Part shown: one piece after another, positions 27,055-37,049 of the stretch
How the letters are laid out: the number at the start of each line of letters is the position of its first letter
How positions within the stretch are numbered: position 1 is the first letter of the stretch
NCBI RefSeq assembly: GCF_019216885.1
Contig: NZ_JAAQRC020000001.1
Coordinates: forward strand, 6,123,501 to 6,187,500
Length of the DNA: 64,000 nucleotides
Direction: 5' to 3'
Source of the DNA: Methylobacterium sp. SyP6R
Lineage (GTDB): Bacteria; Pseudomonadota; Alphaproteobacteria; Rhizobiales; Beijerinckiaceae
Position numbers and translations under genes: made by a program
Notes under the pieces: model-generated
Databases searched by the model: none
Seen by the model: only the letters and a program-made list of their open reading frames with translations
Told to the model about the DNA's origin: nothing

Positions 27055-29280
27055 GTGCCCGAGAACCGGCCCACCAACCGGCTGACCCAGCTCCGGACCC
27101 GCCTGTCCCACGGGATGCTCGGCTTCGACGCCTGGATGAACGACGGCCTCTACAAGGGCGGGCGCGCGTTCGGCGAGGCCTATGGCCGCTACGCCGAGAA
27201 GATCCAGCGGCGCTTCCGGGTCACCGGCGTCAAGCGCCTCGCCCTCGACCTCACGAGCGAGGCGGTCACGCTCGGGCTCGCCGGCGGCGTGGTGATGCTG
27301 ACGCTCGCCCAATCGGCCTTCAACACGACCAGCGAGAACTGGCTCAAGGCGCCGGACCTCGCCGTGACCTTCCTCGACCGCTACGGCACCGAGGTCGGGC
27401 GGCGCGGCATCAAGCACGACGATTCGCTGCGCATCGACGAATTTCCCGACATTCTCATCAAGGCGCTGATCTCGACCGAGGACCGGCGCTTCTACGAGCA
27501 TTGGGGCATCGACCCGATCGGGACGCTCCGCGCCGTCACCGTGAACGCGCGCGGCGGCGGCCACGTCCAGGGCGGCTCCTCGCTGACCCAGCAACTCGCC
27601 AAGAACCTGTTCCTGTCGAACGAGCGCTCGCTCGAGCGCAAGGTCAACGAGGCGTTCCTGGCCCTCTGGCTCGAATGCCACCTGACCAAGAACGAGATCC
27701 TGAAGCTCTACCTCGACCGGGCCTATATGGGCGGCGGCACCTTCGGGGCGGCGGCCGCGGCGGATTACTATTTCGGCAAGAACCTCAAGGACATCACCCT
27801 GCCGGAAGCCGCCATGCTGGCCGGCCTGTTCAAGGCGCCGACGAAATACGCGCCCCACGTCAACCTGCCGGCGGCCCGCGCCCGGGCGGCGGACGTGCTG
27901 CACAACATGGTCGAGGCCGGCTACCTGACGGAGGGCCAGATCCAGTCGGCCCTGCGCAACCCGGCGACCCCGGTGACCCGCTCGCGCGACATCAGCGCCG
28001 ACTACTACCTCGACTGGGCCTTCAACGAGATCAAGAAGCTCGTCGACGAGGGCAAGCTGAAGAAGGAGCGGGTGCTGGTCGTGAAGACCCCGCTCGACCT
28101 CGCGATCCAGAAGCGGGCCGACCAGGCGGTGGAGAACGTCCTGCGCCAGTTCGGCGACGCCTTCGACGTCGAGCAGGCCGCCCTGGTCACCATGGATCCG
28201 GATGGCGCCGTACGGGCGATGGTCGGCGGGGCCGATTACGGCCAGAGCCAGTTCAACCGCGCCACCGACGCTTTGCGCCAGCCCGGCTCGTCGTTCAAGC
28301 CCTACGTCTACGCCGCAGGCCTGGCCACCGGCCAGTGGCGGCCCGACAGCAAGGTCGTCGACCGGCCGGTCTGCATCGGCAACTGGTGCCCGGCGAATTA
28401 CGGCCGCTCGTTCGCCGGCACGGTGCCGCTCTGGGTCGCGGTGGCGAAATCGATCAACACCATCCCGGTGCAGTTCTCGATCGCCATGGGCAAGCAGCTC
28501 GGCGAGACCCACGACGCCCGCGCCGCCAAGCTCGGCCGGGCCAAGATCATCGAGCTCGCCCACAAGATGGGCATCACCTCGAACCTGGTCGATTCGGTGT
28601 CGCTGCCGATCGGCTCGGCCGAGGTGACGGTGATCGACCAGGCCGCCGGCTACTCGGTCTTCGCCAATGGCGGCAAGCGGGCCAAGCCCTACGCGGCGAC
28701 CGAGATCCGCACCGGCGCCGGCGAGGTGATCTACCGCCACGACACCAGCGAGGCGCCCCCCGAGCAGCTGCTCTCGACCCGGGTCGTCGCCGACATGAAC
28801 TACATGCTCAACAAGGTCGTCGACGAGGGCACCGGCCGCAAGGCGGCGATCGAGGGCGTGCGCACCGCCGGCAAGTCCGGCACCACCAACGCCTACCGCG
28901 ACGCCTGGTTCGTCGGCTATACCGGCAACCTCGTGACCGCGGTCTGGTACGGCAACGACGACCATTCCTCGACCAAGAACCTGACCGGCGGCTCGCTGCC
29001 GGCGATCACCTTCCACGAGGTGATGGCCCCGGCCCACCAGGGCATCGAGATCAAGCCCCTGCCCGGCTTCGACTCCGACAAGGCCGGCGCCCGCACCGCG
29101 CAAGGTCCCGCCCCGACCACGCCGCCGCCCGGCGCGCCGGCCGGCGCCCTGTCGCGCCGCTCCTTCGAGGTGCTGGGGGGACTGGGGAGCCTGTTCCGCT
29201 CGGTCGAGAGCCCCCCACCGGGACGGGCGGCGTTCAACGTGATCGACCGGACCGGCTCGCCCGGCAGTTCCTCGAACTAG
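27055..29280 (+). CDS. mrcA: Penicillin-binding protein 1A (bifunctional transglycosylase/transpeptidase)
   Basis: 741 aa class A PBP for peptidoglycan synthesis. A cytoplasmic tail of about 70 residues and a membrane anchor (about 75-95) precede the GT51 glycosyltransferase domain (about 110-285), with the catalytic [13 protein letters not shown] and the [24 protein letters not shown] motifs. The transpeptidase domain (about 350-640) has the active Ser412 in SSFK, SIN and KSGTT. It starts with GTG with GAGGA 9 bp upstream. The last 80 residues are a Pro/Ala-rich tail. It is monocistronic, followed by a GCATTTTC-type palindrome. Confidence 0.95.
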   Translation: MPENRPTNRLTQLRTRLSHGMLGFDAWMNDGLYKGGRAFGEAYGRYAEKIQRRFRVTGVKRLALDLTSEAVTLGLAGGVVMLTLAQSAFNTTSENWLKAPDLAVTFLDRYGTEVGRRGIKHDDSLRIDEFPDILIKALISTEDRRFYEHWGIDPIGTLRAVTVNARGGGHVQGGSSLTQQLAKNLFLSNERSLERKVNEAFLALWLECHLTKNEILKLYLDRAYMGGGTFGAAAAADYYFGKNLKDITLPEAAMLAGLFKAPTKYAPHVNLPAARARAADVLHNMVEAGYLTEGQIQSALRNPATPVTRSRDISADYYLDWAFNEIKKLVDEGKLKKERVLVVKTPLDLAIQKRADQAVENVLRQFGDAFDVEQAALVTMDPDGAVRAMVGGADYGQSQFNRATDALRQPGSSFKPYVYAAGLATGQWRPDSKVVDRPVCIGNWCPANYGRSFAGTVPLWVAVAKSINTIPVQFSIAMGKQLGETHDARAAKLGRAKIIELAHKMGITSNLVDSVSLPIGSAEVTVIDQAAGYSVFANGGKRAKPYAATEIRTGAGEVIYRHDTSEAPPEQLLSTRVVADMNYMLNKVVDEGTGRKAAIEGVRTAGKSGTTNAYRDAWFVGYTGNLVTAVWYGNDDHSSTKNLTGGSLPAITFHEVMAPAHQGIEIKPLPGFDSDKAGARTAQGPAPTTPPPGAPAGALSRRSFEVLGGLGSLFRSVESPPPGRAAFNVIDRTGSPGSSSN

Positions 29281-29281
29281 T

Positions 29282-29323
29282 GCATTTTCCGACGACGTGG
29301 AAACCGTTCGTCGCAGAAAATGC
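29282..29323. repeat. GCATTTTC-type palindrome, copy 1
   Basis: GCATTTTCCGACGA and TCGTCGCAGAAAATGC form an imperfect inverted repeat with a 12-bp loop, two bases after the PBP1A stop. The same family is at 58720-58762. It may serve as terminator. Confidence 0.65.
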
Positions 29324-29509
29324 GACAAGACAAAGACTTGGAGAGCTTCGCGATTGCAGCGCGATCGTGAAGTGCTCTAGAGCGGCAGGACCCGCACGGG
29401 CGCGCCCGACCGTGGTGGCCCGTCTCGATCAGGCCGGCCTGCGCGTGTCGGGTGCCGCGGCAACCCGCATCACGAAAAACCACCCGCGACGGATCCGGAA
29501 CAGACGACG

Positions 29510-30241
29510 ATGGCCTTCACCCACTGGCATTCCGGCCCCCCATACTTCGATTTCATCGCCAGGGTCACGCGCGCCAAGAATGCGAGGGGCTATCTCGAAG
29601 TCGGCGTCCGGGACGGCACGACACTGTCGCGGATCGACTGCCCGAGCATCGGCGTCGATCCGGCCTTCCAGCTCGGCGGCAACGTCATCGGGAAAAAGAC
29701 GAATCTTCATCTCTACCAGATGACGAGCGACGAATTTTTTCGTGATTACGAACCGAGCAAGATCATCAATGCGCCGATCGATGTAATTTTCTTGGATGGG
29801 CTGCACCAGTTCGAATACCTGCTGCGCGACTTCATCAACAGCGAGAAGGCGGCACATCGCAACAGTCTGATCATGCTGGACGATTGCCTGCCCGCCAATG
29901 CCGAGATGACCGAGCGCACCCACAACCCGGAAGGACGCGCGAACCGGGATCTGGCGGGATGGTGGACCGGCGATGTCTGGAAGCTGCTGCCGATCCTGGA
30001 AAAATACCGCCCCGACCTGCGCGTGACCGCTGTCGACGTGCGCCCGACGGGCAATATCTGCATCACCAACCTGGATCCGTCCTCGACGATCCTGGAGCGG
30101 AACTACTACGCCATCATCGACGAATATCGCGGGATCGAGATGGACGATGCGCTCTGCGCGCGCTTCTACGAAGGCCGCACGATCATCAAGGCCGAGAGCA
30201 TCCTTCACGGATTCGAGGCGTCGCTGTTCGTCGGTGCCTGA
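29510..30241 (+). CDS. Class I SAM-dependent methyltransferase-like protein
   Basis: 243 aa. The first 120 residues show the methyltransferase core: YLEVGVRDGTTLSRI (motif I, SAM-binding), GVDPAF (motif II acidic region) and DVIFLDGLHQFEYLLRDF (motif IV, as in the Methyltransf_24 group). The remainder (MLDDCLPANAEMTER onwards) is typical of methyltransferases attached to glycan clusters. GC is lower than flanking genes (about 60%). It lies just upstream of a GT61 glycosyltransferase on the same strand, suggesting modification of a surface polysaccharide or glycoprotein. The substrate is unknown. Confidence 0.8.
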   Translation: MAFTHWHSGPPYFDFIARVTRAKNARGYLEVGVRDGTTLSRIDCPSIGVDPAFQLGGNVIGKKTNLHLYQMTSDEFFRDYEPSKIINAPIDVIFLDGLHQFEYLLRDFINSEKAAHRNSLIMLDDCLPANAEMTERTHNPEGRANRDLAGWWTGDVWKLLPILEKYRPDLRVTAVDVRPTGNICITNLDPSSTILERNYYAIIDEYRGIEMDDALCARFYEGRTIIKAESILHGFEASLFVGA

Positions 30242-30475
30242 GCTGCGACGGCCGCCATCCATCGAGCTGACGGCGATGCCCCACCGAGGATCGGGATCGC
30301 GCCCTCGCGGCTTCGCATCCGGCAAGCCCACCCCGCCGGCGGCAACAGTTCGATGCAGTCGACAAGCGGCACGGAACGCTGTGGCAAGCCTATTCACAGT
30401 CTCGGGCCAGGCGGCTACGTCCGGGTGTCGCCGGGCTCCCGAGACGCCCCGGCTCGAAACGATTCAAGTGGCGAC

Positions 30476-32026
30476 ATGCACGCTCTTCTCAAAACGCTGA
30501 AACGCGCCGTGACGCTCGCGACCGGGGGCGGTTCGCATCCGTCAGAGCCCCCCATGATCATGCGTGAGGAGGGCGTTCTCGTCCATCGACTTCCGGCGAA
30601 TACATCCGGCGCCGTCCATTTCGCACACACCATCACGTGCGATAATATCGACACGCAAAAGTCGTATACCGTCTCAGCATCGATCTATATTCCGCAGGGC
30701 TTCGCCGGAAAATCGATCGACCTTTCGTTGTATGGCTACCGTACGGTATCCGGTACACCCGTCGATCTGAACAAGCGGGATGCCTGGCAGCATGTCTCGG
30801 CGACCGCCGAGATCCCGCCCCATCAACACGGTCTCGTTCCCGCTCTGACCGTCGACCACGACGGGACGCAGCCATCGTCGATCTACTCGAAGGACTGGCG
30901 ACTCGTCAGTGCCCCGAGGCGACGATCGTTCAAGCACGTCACGTGCGCGGAGCTCGCAGCGATCAGTCCGGACGCGCGGATCATCGGCGATATCCCCGAT
31001 GTCAGCGTGCCGGTGACTCCGATCCGTTACGGGCAGACGACGAAGCCGGATTTTCCGGTCGTCGAATATCCCCCCGACGGCTGGACCCCCCGCACCATGG
31101 AGTTCCGCGACCAGAAGGTCTACGAGCTTCACGGCGCCGTCATTCACGGTGAAGAGGGCATCGTGACCGTCGGCGATCACGTCCTCGAAGAGACATATCT
31201 TCTCGCCTCGCTCGACAAGATCAAGCTGCGGTGGGCCGGTGACGGAACCGCCAGCTTCGAATGCACCGAGCCTACCGGCATCATCAGCAAAGGCTCGCAT
31301 CATTTCTCGGGGTATCCCGGCAATCGCAACTACGCACATTGGATGGTCGACATTCTGCCGTCGATCGAGACGCCTGCGACGAGCGGCGATTCAGCTCTGA
31401 TCCTGCCGGAACTGTATCATCACTGGCAGTCTGCGACATTGGACATGGTGGACACCGATCATGTCCGCGTGCTGCTCAAGGGCGAGCAGACGGTCCGATG
31501 CGAAAAGCTGACCATCAGCTACATGCGGCTGGTCGATTCAGGCCATTGGCCGCATCCGAGCCGGCTCGCCGTCGCCAGCCGGATCACCGCCCATGTGAAC
31601 CCCGATCCGGCGGCCCGCCGCAGGATCTACATCAGCCGCCGTGACTCGGGCGCCCGCAGGATGGTGAACGAGGCGGAGATCATCGCCCTCGCCGAGGAGT
31701 TCGGCTTCGAAATCCTGACTCTGACCGGCATGCCGATCGCGGAGCAGATCCGTGCCTTCGCCGAGGCCGAGATCGTGCTCGGATCGCACGGCGCCGGCCT
31801 GTCGAACGTGATCTTCTGTCGCGACGGCACGATCTTCTGCGAGATGCTCGTCGACGGCTACGTTCAGTGGTCGATGCGCCGTCTGGCTAGTGTTCTTCCC
31901 CTGAGATACGGCTGTGCGATCGGGCGCGAGATCGGCTCCGAGGCCAACCAGCACGACAAGCAGTGGCGGATCGATCCCGACCGCGTCAGGGAGATGGTGC
32001 AGGCAGCCCTCGCCGACATCCCGTGA
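30476..32026 (+). CDS. Glycosyltransferase family 61 (DUF563) protein
   Basis: 516 aa from the ATG at 30476; the frame extends to an ATG at 30353 but that stretch has poor coding character. No good Shine-Dalgarno sequence is visible. A beta-sandwich-like N-terminal domain (about residues 30-150) precedes the GT61 domain (about 225-505), which has NYAHWMVDILPS, RRIYISRRDSGARR and the C-terminal GSHGAGLSNVIFC. It probably transfers a sugar in capsule, O-antigen or protein glycosylation. It converges with the FkbH-like gene and shares its lower GC. Confidence 0.88.
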   Translation: MHALLKTLKRAVTLATGGGSHPSEPPMIMREEGVLVHRLPANTSGAVHFAHTITCDNIDTQKSYTVSASIYIPQGFAGKSIDLSLYGYRTVSGTPVDLNKRDAWQHVSATAEIPPHQHGLVPALTVDHDGTQPSSIYSKDWRLVSAPRRRSFKHVTCAELAAISPDARIIGDIPDVSVPVTPIRYGQTTKPDFPVVEYPPDGWTPRTMEFRDQKVYELHGAVIHGEEGIVTVGDHVLEETYLLASLDKIKLRWAGDGTASFECTEPTGIISKGSHHFSGYPGNRNYAHWMVDILPSIETPATSGDSALILPELYHHWQSATLDMVDTDHVRVLLKGEQTVRCEKLTISYMRLVDSGHWPHPSRLAVASRITAHVNPDPAARRRIYISRRDSGARRMVNEAEIIALAEEFGFEILTLTGMPIAEQIRAFAEAEIVLGSHGAGLSNVIFCRDGTIFCEMLVDGYVQWSMRRLASVLPLRYGCAIGREIGSEANQHDKQWRIDPDRVREMVQAALADIP

Positions 32027-32071
32027 TCGCGACGGACGGGTCCGGGACCGCGCCCGGACCTCGCCGGTTTG

Positions 32072-34015
32072 TCACCCGTCGGTGACCTCGATGCGGACAT
32101 GCGGGCTGACGCGCGGGGCCGTGCCGGGCGCCAGGGCGTAGTGCAGCCTCTGGCTCCCCGCTTCCACGAACTGGCAGCGCTTGAACACGTCGCGGCACGG
32201 CGTGTTGGAGTTGGTCTCGACGATCTGCCCCTCGATGGTGGAGGCGCCCCGGTCGCGACGCAGGACCGCGACGATGTGAGCCATGACTGCCGTCTCGATC
32301 TCCATTCCCAGCACGCGGCAACTCATGACGAATTGCTGGATTCGGCTCTCCCGGGTGAAGACGACCCCGACCGTTCCGTATTCGGTGAATCTGTCCTTGA
32401 CGCTGAAGGCGTGGATCGTGCCGCCGCTCTCGAAGTAGGCCCGATAATCCTCCAGCCCCCAACGGATGCCGGTCGTATTGAACTGGTTCGTCTTGTTGAC
32501 GAGCTCGAAGATGCGAGAAAATGTCCGATGCCCGTGATCCGCGACCTCCCAGATCGAGAGGGTCGAGCCCAGTCCCGAGAGGAAATCCTCCCGCGACATG
32601 CTGGCCCTCTCCTCCTCGCGGGCGAATTGCTGCCTGAGCATCTGCTCGCGGCGCTGCGATTCGCTGCTCCGCTTGGCGATCTGCGTTTCGGGCGACCACA
32701 GCAGGATGCGGCGGATGACGAAGGGATCGGACCCGATCGTGCGGATGCCGGGCAGCGCCGCCTTCACGGATTCGCGTTCGACCGGATTGTCGTCGACGAA
32801 CACCGCGCTCGCCGGCGTCAGCGACAGTTTCTGGAGGATCGCCCGGATGTTCTCCGCCTTCGGCTCCCAGTTGATGCCGGCCGCCACGAAGTCGGAGAAC
32901 TTCACGAAGGGCGGCTGAACGGCGTCGTCCCATTTCTGCTCGACCAGGTGCTGGTCGTTCTTCGAGGCGATCGCCGTCATGATGCCGCGCCGTCGCAGAT
33001 GATGCACCGCCTCCCAGAGTCCGAGCGGCCACCCGTCCGAGTAGGGCCACTTCTCTCCGGGTTGATAATGCTCGACCAGTTGACCGCGCCACAGGGTGTT
33101 ATCGAGGTCGAAGATGACGACCTTGACCATATCGATCTGCTTGAAGGATCGATACATGGCCTCGATCTGGCGAAACACTGTCCGGAAGAATTCCTCGGTC
33201 CTGTTCTCGTAGGTCGTGCCGAGATCGGGAATCGGCTCGATGCGGCCCGGATCCGGCGCCGTCCAGTAGGGCATGTGCTCGTGCCCGGACCAGTCCGGGT
33301 AGATCACCGAACCATGGGTCGAGAACACGATCGCGTCATCGAGGAAGTACCGCTTGCCGACTGAGGCGGCGATCGATTCGATATCCGCCACGAACATGTT
33401 GGCATAGCATCGCGCCGTCTCGGATAGATATTTATTCAATTCAGATACAACAAAACAAAGATCGCTATCGCCATTTTCGTCGTAGAGACTTGCCGATATA
33501 TGTCGTTGTGGCACAACGAAATTCGACAACAATGTCAAAATGCCGGTCTGTAGATTGTATTTTATGGCATTTTCGAGCATCCGATCGATGTTCGCCTTGC
33601 CGAGCGCGATCCAGTCGACAGGCGATCGTGAGAGTTCGGCATCGACCTGCCGGAGCGCCGCGTCGGTGAGGACGGATCGCAGCGGCAACTGAATGTATTG
33701 CAGGTCGAAGTGACCGATCTCATCGTCGTCCTTCTCAGGAAGTTCAGCCGCGTTGTTGAAAAGAATGTAATCTATTTTACTTTCTTTATATAGATCCCTG
33801 AGACGGATGACATACGCCTCTGACAGGCACGATCCAATGAACAGAATATTGGGATATTGGATCGGCGTGACTTCCAGGTCCCTGGGAAACAAAAAATCCG
33901 CCGCATCCATGACCTGGTATCCCTTCAGTGATCCGTACAAACTCGGTGCTGCAGAGAATCCGACCTGCCCTGCTCTCACTCTCGGAGCGGTCACAGTCTC
34001 CTTCAGATCGGCCAT
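32072..34015 (-). CDS. FkbH-like protein: SGNH-like, HAD-IIIC and GNAT-like domains
   Basis: 647 aa. Residues about 45-300 look SGNH-hydrolase-like (ILFIGSCLSEAY near the N-terminus). A HAD-IIIC domain of FkbH type follows at about 300-450, with the nucleophile motif FDLDNTLWRG, ASKNDQHLVEQKW and VFVDDNPVERE. The C-terminal region (about 480-635) is GNAT-like (ELVNKTNQFNTTG, then CRVLGMEIETAVM). FkbH proteins move glyceryl or related groups onto acyl carrier proteins; no ACP gene is in the window. The ATG at 34015 was chosen. The central part (about 33.4-33.9 kb) is notably AT-rich. It is convergent with the GT61 gene, and both probably belong to a surface-glycan locus. Confidence 0.85.
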   Translation of the reverse strand: MADLKETVTAPRVRAGQVGFSAAPSLYGSLKGYQVMDAADFLFPRDLEVTPIQYPNILFIGSCLSEAYVIRLRDLYKESKIDYILFNNAAELPEKDDDEIGHFDLQYIQLPLRSVLTDAALRQVDAELSRSPVDWIALGKANIDRMLENAIKYNLQTGILTLLSNFVVPQRHISASLYDENGDSDLCFVVSELNKYLSETARCYANMFVADIESIAASVGKRYFLDDAIVFSTHGSVIYPDWSGHEHMPYWTAPDPGRIEPIPDLGTTYENRTEEFFRTVFRQIEAMYRSFKQIDMVKVVIFDLDNTLWRGQLVEHYQPGEKWPYSDGWPLGLWEAVHHLRRRGIMTAIASKNDQHLVEQKWDDAVQPPFVKFSDFVAAGINWEPKAENIRAILQKLSLTPASAVFVDDNPVERESVKAALPGIRTIGSDPFVIRRILLWSPETQIAKRSSESQRREQMLRQQFAREEERASMSREDFLSGLGSTLSIWEVADHGHRTFSRIFELVNKTNQFNTTGIRWGLEDYRAYFESGGTIHAFSVKDRFTEYGTVGVVFTRESRIQQFVMSCRVLGMEIETAVMAHIVAVLRRDRGASTIEGQIVETNSNTPCRDVFKRCQFVEAGSQRLHYALAPGTAPRVSPHVRIEVTDG

Positions 34016-34270
34016 TCGCGGGCGTCGATGCCCCCATCTGGTCGCCCTCCCTGCTCTAGCGGAGGCTGAAAGGGTGCGTCCAGATGCGGCGCCGTTTCGC
34101 ACGCCGTCCCGATGGCCGCATCGAGGTCGGCCCGAGCCGGAATCTCGGCACCGCACCCTGGCCGGGGCGCGGGAGCCCGGGCATTGCCCCGCGCTCCCCG
34201 TCGGGGAACGCAGAGGTTCGGAAAAAACCCGTTCGGCCCCGGCCCGACCTGAGCTAGACACGGGCCCACG

Positions 34271-34981
34271 ATGCTGATCGAGAAAGCCGCCCTTCCGGCC
34301 TCCGGGCGCGCCCCGTCCCCCGGCCTTCACCTCCCGCCCCGGCTCCTGCGGAGGGCGCTCCGCCTGCGCCGGGTCGGGACCGTCGGGCTGGTGCTCTATG
34401 CCCTCGTGCTCGGCGCGGTGCTGGGCCTCGCCAGCGCCAACTGGGCGACACGGGGGCGCCCTCCCTTCGGGGGCGTCACCCTCAACGCCTGGACCGCCTG
34501 GCCGAAGATCGGGTCGCGGGACGCCGACCCCTACGTGCGGGCGATCCATGCCCGCACCGGCGAGATCCCGCTGGCGCTGGGCGAGGGCCTGCTGCTGACC
34601 GCGCTCACCGACGATGCCGGGCAGCGGCTCGATCCGTCCTGCCGCTACCGCATCGCCGGCGCCACGCCGCCGGCCCGGGCCTGGACCCTGACGGTGGAAC
34701 GCAGCCGCCATCCGAAGCCCGCCGACGCGCAGGCGACCAGGCCCCCGGCGGGTCCGCCGCCGCGCACCGGCTTCACCTCGACGGAGGTGCTGCGCGACCG
34801 CGACGGCCGCTTCTCGGTGATCGTGAGCCCGACCGTGCAGCCCGGCAACTGGCTGCCGATGCCGGAGGGCAACGGCTCGATCCGGCTGGTGCTGCGCCTC
34901 TACGACACGCCGGTGGCGGCGAGCACCGGCGTGCTCGAGCGCGAGGGCGTGCCCTCGATCACCCGGGAGGATTGCCCGTGA
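34271..34981 (+). CDS. DUF1214 domain protein
   Basis: 236 aa. One transmembrane helix (about residues 35-58, VGLVLYALVLGAVLGLASAN) anchors an exterior domain of about 175 residues with the DUF1214 signature (SRYRI-type CRYRIAG, then SIRLVLRLYDTP). DUF1214 and DUF1254 are often fused in one protein of unknown function; here they are two adjacent genes. The downstream DUF1254 gene overlaps by 4 bp, so the two proteins probably work together in the envelope. Confidence 0.82.
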   Translation: MLIEKAALPASGRAPSPGLHLPPRLLRRALRLRRVGTVGLVLYALVLGAVLGLASANWATRGRPPFGGVTLNAWTAWPKIGSRDADPYVRAIHARTGEIPLALGEGLLLTALTDDAGQRLDPSCRYRIAGATPPARAWTLTVERSRHPKPADAQATRPPAGPPPRTGFTSTEVLRDRDGRFSVIVSPTVQPGNWLPMPEGNGSIRLVLRLYDTPVAASTGVLEREGVPSITREDCP

Positions 34982-35559
34982 CGCCCCTCGGCCGCTTCGT
35001 CCTCGCCACCCTGTGCGGCCTCGTGCTCGCCGGCCTCGTCCACGTCGCGACGGTGCTGGCGATCCCCTATCTCGCCGCCGGCGACGCCGTGGCGCGCTCG
35101 CGGGCGACGCTGTCCAACGACACCTCGGTGCTGGTCCACGCCGCCGAAGTCGGCGGTCCCGCCGAGCCGGCGGAAGGGTGGCTGCCACTGCCGGATCCGG
35201 CGGTGGCGGTCGGCGTCTGCGCCTACGACCTCGACGACGGTCCGGTGCGGATCACCGCCGAGACCGGCCCCCTGCTCGAGACGATCGCCCTGCACGGGCG
35301 CAGCGGCGCCTACTACGCCATCACCGACCAGGCCGCCTTGCGCGGCACGGTCGAGCTCGTGATCATGACCAAGCGCCAGTTCGACGAGGCGCTCGCCAGC
35401 GCCGACGAGGACGAGCGCAACCGCGACGTGCGCATCATCGCGCCGAACCGGCAGGGCTTCGTCAGCGTGCGGGTGCTGGCCGCCCTGCCGAGCCAGCAGG
35501 CTCAGGCCAACGAGGCCGCCCGCTCGGTCTCCTGCACCATCGACGGGCCGGACGAGTAG
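34978..35559 (+). CDS. DUF1254 domain protein, coupled to DUF1214 gene
   Basis: 193 aa from a GTG that overlaps the previous stop as GTGA; a TTG two codons earlier is in frame too. An N-terminal membrane segment or uncleaved signal lies at about residues 6-28. The exported domain contains LPLPDPAVAVGVCAYDL, GRSGAYYAITDQAA and the C-terminal RSVSCTID. Function is unknown. Partner of the DUF1214 protein. Confidence 0.8.
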   Translation: MTPLGRFVLATLCGLVLAGLVHVATVLAIPYLAAGDAVARSRATLSNDTSVLVHAAEVGGPAEPAEGWLPLPDPAVAVGVCAYDLDDGPVRITAETGPLLETIALHGRSGAYYAITDQAALRGTVELVIMTKRQFDEALASADEDERNRDVRIIAPNRQGFVSVRVLAALPSQQAQANEAARSVSCTIDGPDE

Positions 35560-35602
35560 GTAGAGACGCCCGTGCGGGCGTCGCGATCAGCCTGCACCTC
35601 TC

Positions 35603-35728
35603 ATATGGTTTCCGATTGATCGCTTCGCGATGCGGAAACCGGCTTCGCTCAGGCGTGTGAAGCCTACGGCTTCACCGCGCAGGCTGGTGATACGGCGTCC
35701 GGAAGGAATCCTCCGGACGCCGTATCAT
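35603..35728 (-). repeat. Interspersed palindromic repeat, family 2 copy 2
   Basis: Reads ATATGGTTTCCG to GGACGCCGTATCAT, the reverse complement of the element at 17248-17356 with an additional GTGTGAAGCCTACGGCTTCA hairpin in the middle. Its end touches the stop of the lipoprotein gene (35725), so it probably forms that gene's 3' hairpin. Confidence 0.8.
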
Positions 35729-36504
35729 CCCTTGCGCACCAGCACCACCGGGCCGGGCTCGGGCGGCACGAGGCCGCAGCGCATCTCGGCATCCGGCGGC
35801 AGCAGCGGATCGAGCAGGTGCCGGCGCGAGTCCAGGAAGGCGAGGGAGCGCTCGGTCGCGATCGCCTCCTCCTCGGGAGCGGCCACCAGCAGGTGCTCGA
35901 GGGCGTAGCGGTAGGAGGCGGAGCGCGCCCCGGTCTCCAGCCGCACCCAGGCGATGAGGCAGCGGTTCTCGGCCACCCGCATCGCGGCGCTGCGCACGTC
36001 GCGGTCGTCGAGGGTGGTGATGAAGGGCAGGCTCTGGAGCCGCGTCAGGTCGGCCCGCACCACCCGCGCCGCCATCTCGGCGAAGGCCGGGATCAGGCGC
36101 CCATCGGCCACGAGGTCGTCGGAGAGACGCCGGTAGCGCGAGATCGCCGAGCGGAACGGCACGCCGGTGATCGCCTCGTAATAGGCGGCCGGGTCGGAGA
36201 GGCGCCAGCTCGCGGGCAGCACCCGGGCACGGGTGAGGTTGTCGAGGGCGGCATCGAACGCGCTGCGCTCCCGGGCCGGCATCAGGAAGCGCCAGGCGCG
36301 GTCGCGAAGTGCGCGCTCGTCCTCCGTGAAGGGAAACAGCGAGGCCGGCTCGCCGCGCTCATGCGCCGCGATGGTGCCGGCGGCATCGATCAGGCTGTTC
36401 CAGGCGGTCGGCGCCGGGCGGCCGAAATCGCCCTGCTGGGCACAGGCCGCCACCAGCGGCACGACGAGAAGGACGCGGGCGAGCGGCAGAGCGCGGTGCG
36501 GCAT
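35725..36504 (-). CDS. Putative lipoprotein, unknown function
   Basis: 259 aa from the ATG at 36504. The N-terminus is a lipoprotein signal with lipobox LVAAC (Cys about residue 21). The mature part is helical and Arg/Glu-rich, with SRYRRLSDDL and LDDRDVRSAAMRVAENR. It is of a type I recognise only as a conserved hypothetical of Methylobacterium-like bacteria. It lies 16 bp downstream of the small gene at 36521 on the same strand, so the two form an operon. Confidence 0.78.
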   Translation of the reverse strand: MPHRALPLARVLLVVPLVAACAQQGDFGRPAPTAWNSLIDAAGTIAAHERGEPASLFPFTEDERALRDRAWRFLMPARERSAFDAALDNLTRARVLPASWRLSDPAAYYEAITGVPFRSAISRYRRLSDDLVADGRLIPAFAEMAARVVRADLTRLQSLPFITTLDDRDVRSAAMRVAENRCLIAWVRLETGARSASYRYALEHLLVAAPEEEAIATERSLAFLDSRRHLLDPLLPPDAEMRCGLVPPEPGPVVLVRKG

Positions 36505-36520
36505 GGGGCGGCGCCGAGAT

Positions 36521-36727
36521 CTAGCGCCGGCAGCGCCGCTCGGGCGCGGGGCGGCCGGGCTCGGCGGGATCGGGCAGCCTCTCATAGCGCACTCCCGTGA
36601 ACAGAAGGATCGTGCCGCGGACCGCGTCCACGGAAGGGGAATCGGCCGGGCTGCCTGCGACGGAGCGCAGGCTCGCGACCGGGAACGGGATGACGTCCGC
36701 CGAGGGACGCCGCTGGTGGCCGACCAT
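36521..36727 (-). CDS. Small conserved protein ending in an ILLFTGVRYER motif
   Basis: 68 aa from the ATG at 36727 with GGGAG 7 bp upstream. The sequence has an IPFP motif near residue 14 and TILLFTGVRYER near residue 42, a pattern I recall from small conserved alphaproteobacterial proteins. No signal peptide or membrane segment. The tail is Pro/Arg-rich. Function unknown. First gene of an operon with the lipoprotein gene. Confidence 0.65.
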   Translation of the reverse strand: MVGHQRRPSADVIPFPVASLRSVAGSPADSPSVDAVRGTILLFTGVRYERLPDPAEPGRPAPERRCRR

Positions 36728-37049
36728 GTGTGCTCTCCCGCCTCCGCCCATGTCCCTCTCCGCCCAAGGCCCTTGACGCCCAAGGCCCTCCGGCACGTCC
36801 CTCCGGGACCGCCGCCCATCGCGACCTCATGCGCGGACGAAACCACGTACATGGTTAATGGACTGTTTCCAGCGAGCGACCGCCGAGGCGCCGGCCGGCC
36901 GGCGGCGTAAACCATCGGTGACCGCGCATGCGAGCTATCCCCGTTGTCCCCAGGCGGGGGGCCGACGGCTGCCCGCAGCCTTAAGCGTCGCTTTACGCAG
37001 TCCCTCGCATTCTCGGGCTCGCTTTCATGTCCTGCGTACCCGATCGCCC
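36728..37049. other. Divergent intergenic region
   Basis: 322 bp between the small minus-strand gene and the DUF2336 gene. It presumably holds both promoters. I see no clear palindrome or RNA; a GTACATGGTTAATGGACTG stretch at 36848-36866 is locally AT-rich. Confidence 0.4.

Noticed and set aside
26260..29328. Very long minus-strand open frame opposite PBP1A
   Set aside because: Only the last 180 codons encode a real protein (YcgN); the rest is the antisense shadow of a high-GC gene with Arg/Gly/Ala-rich composition.
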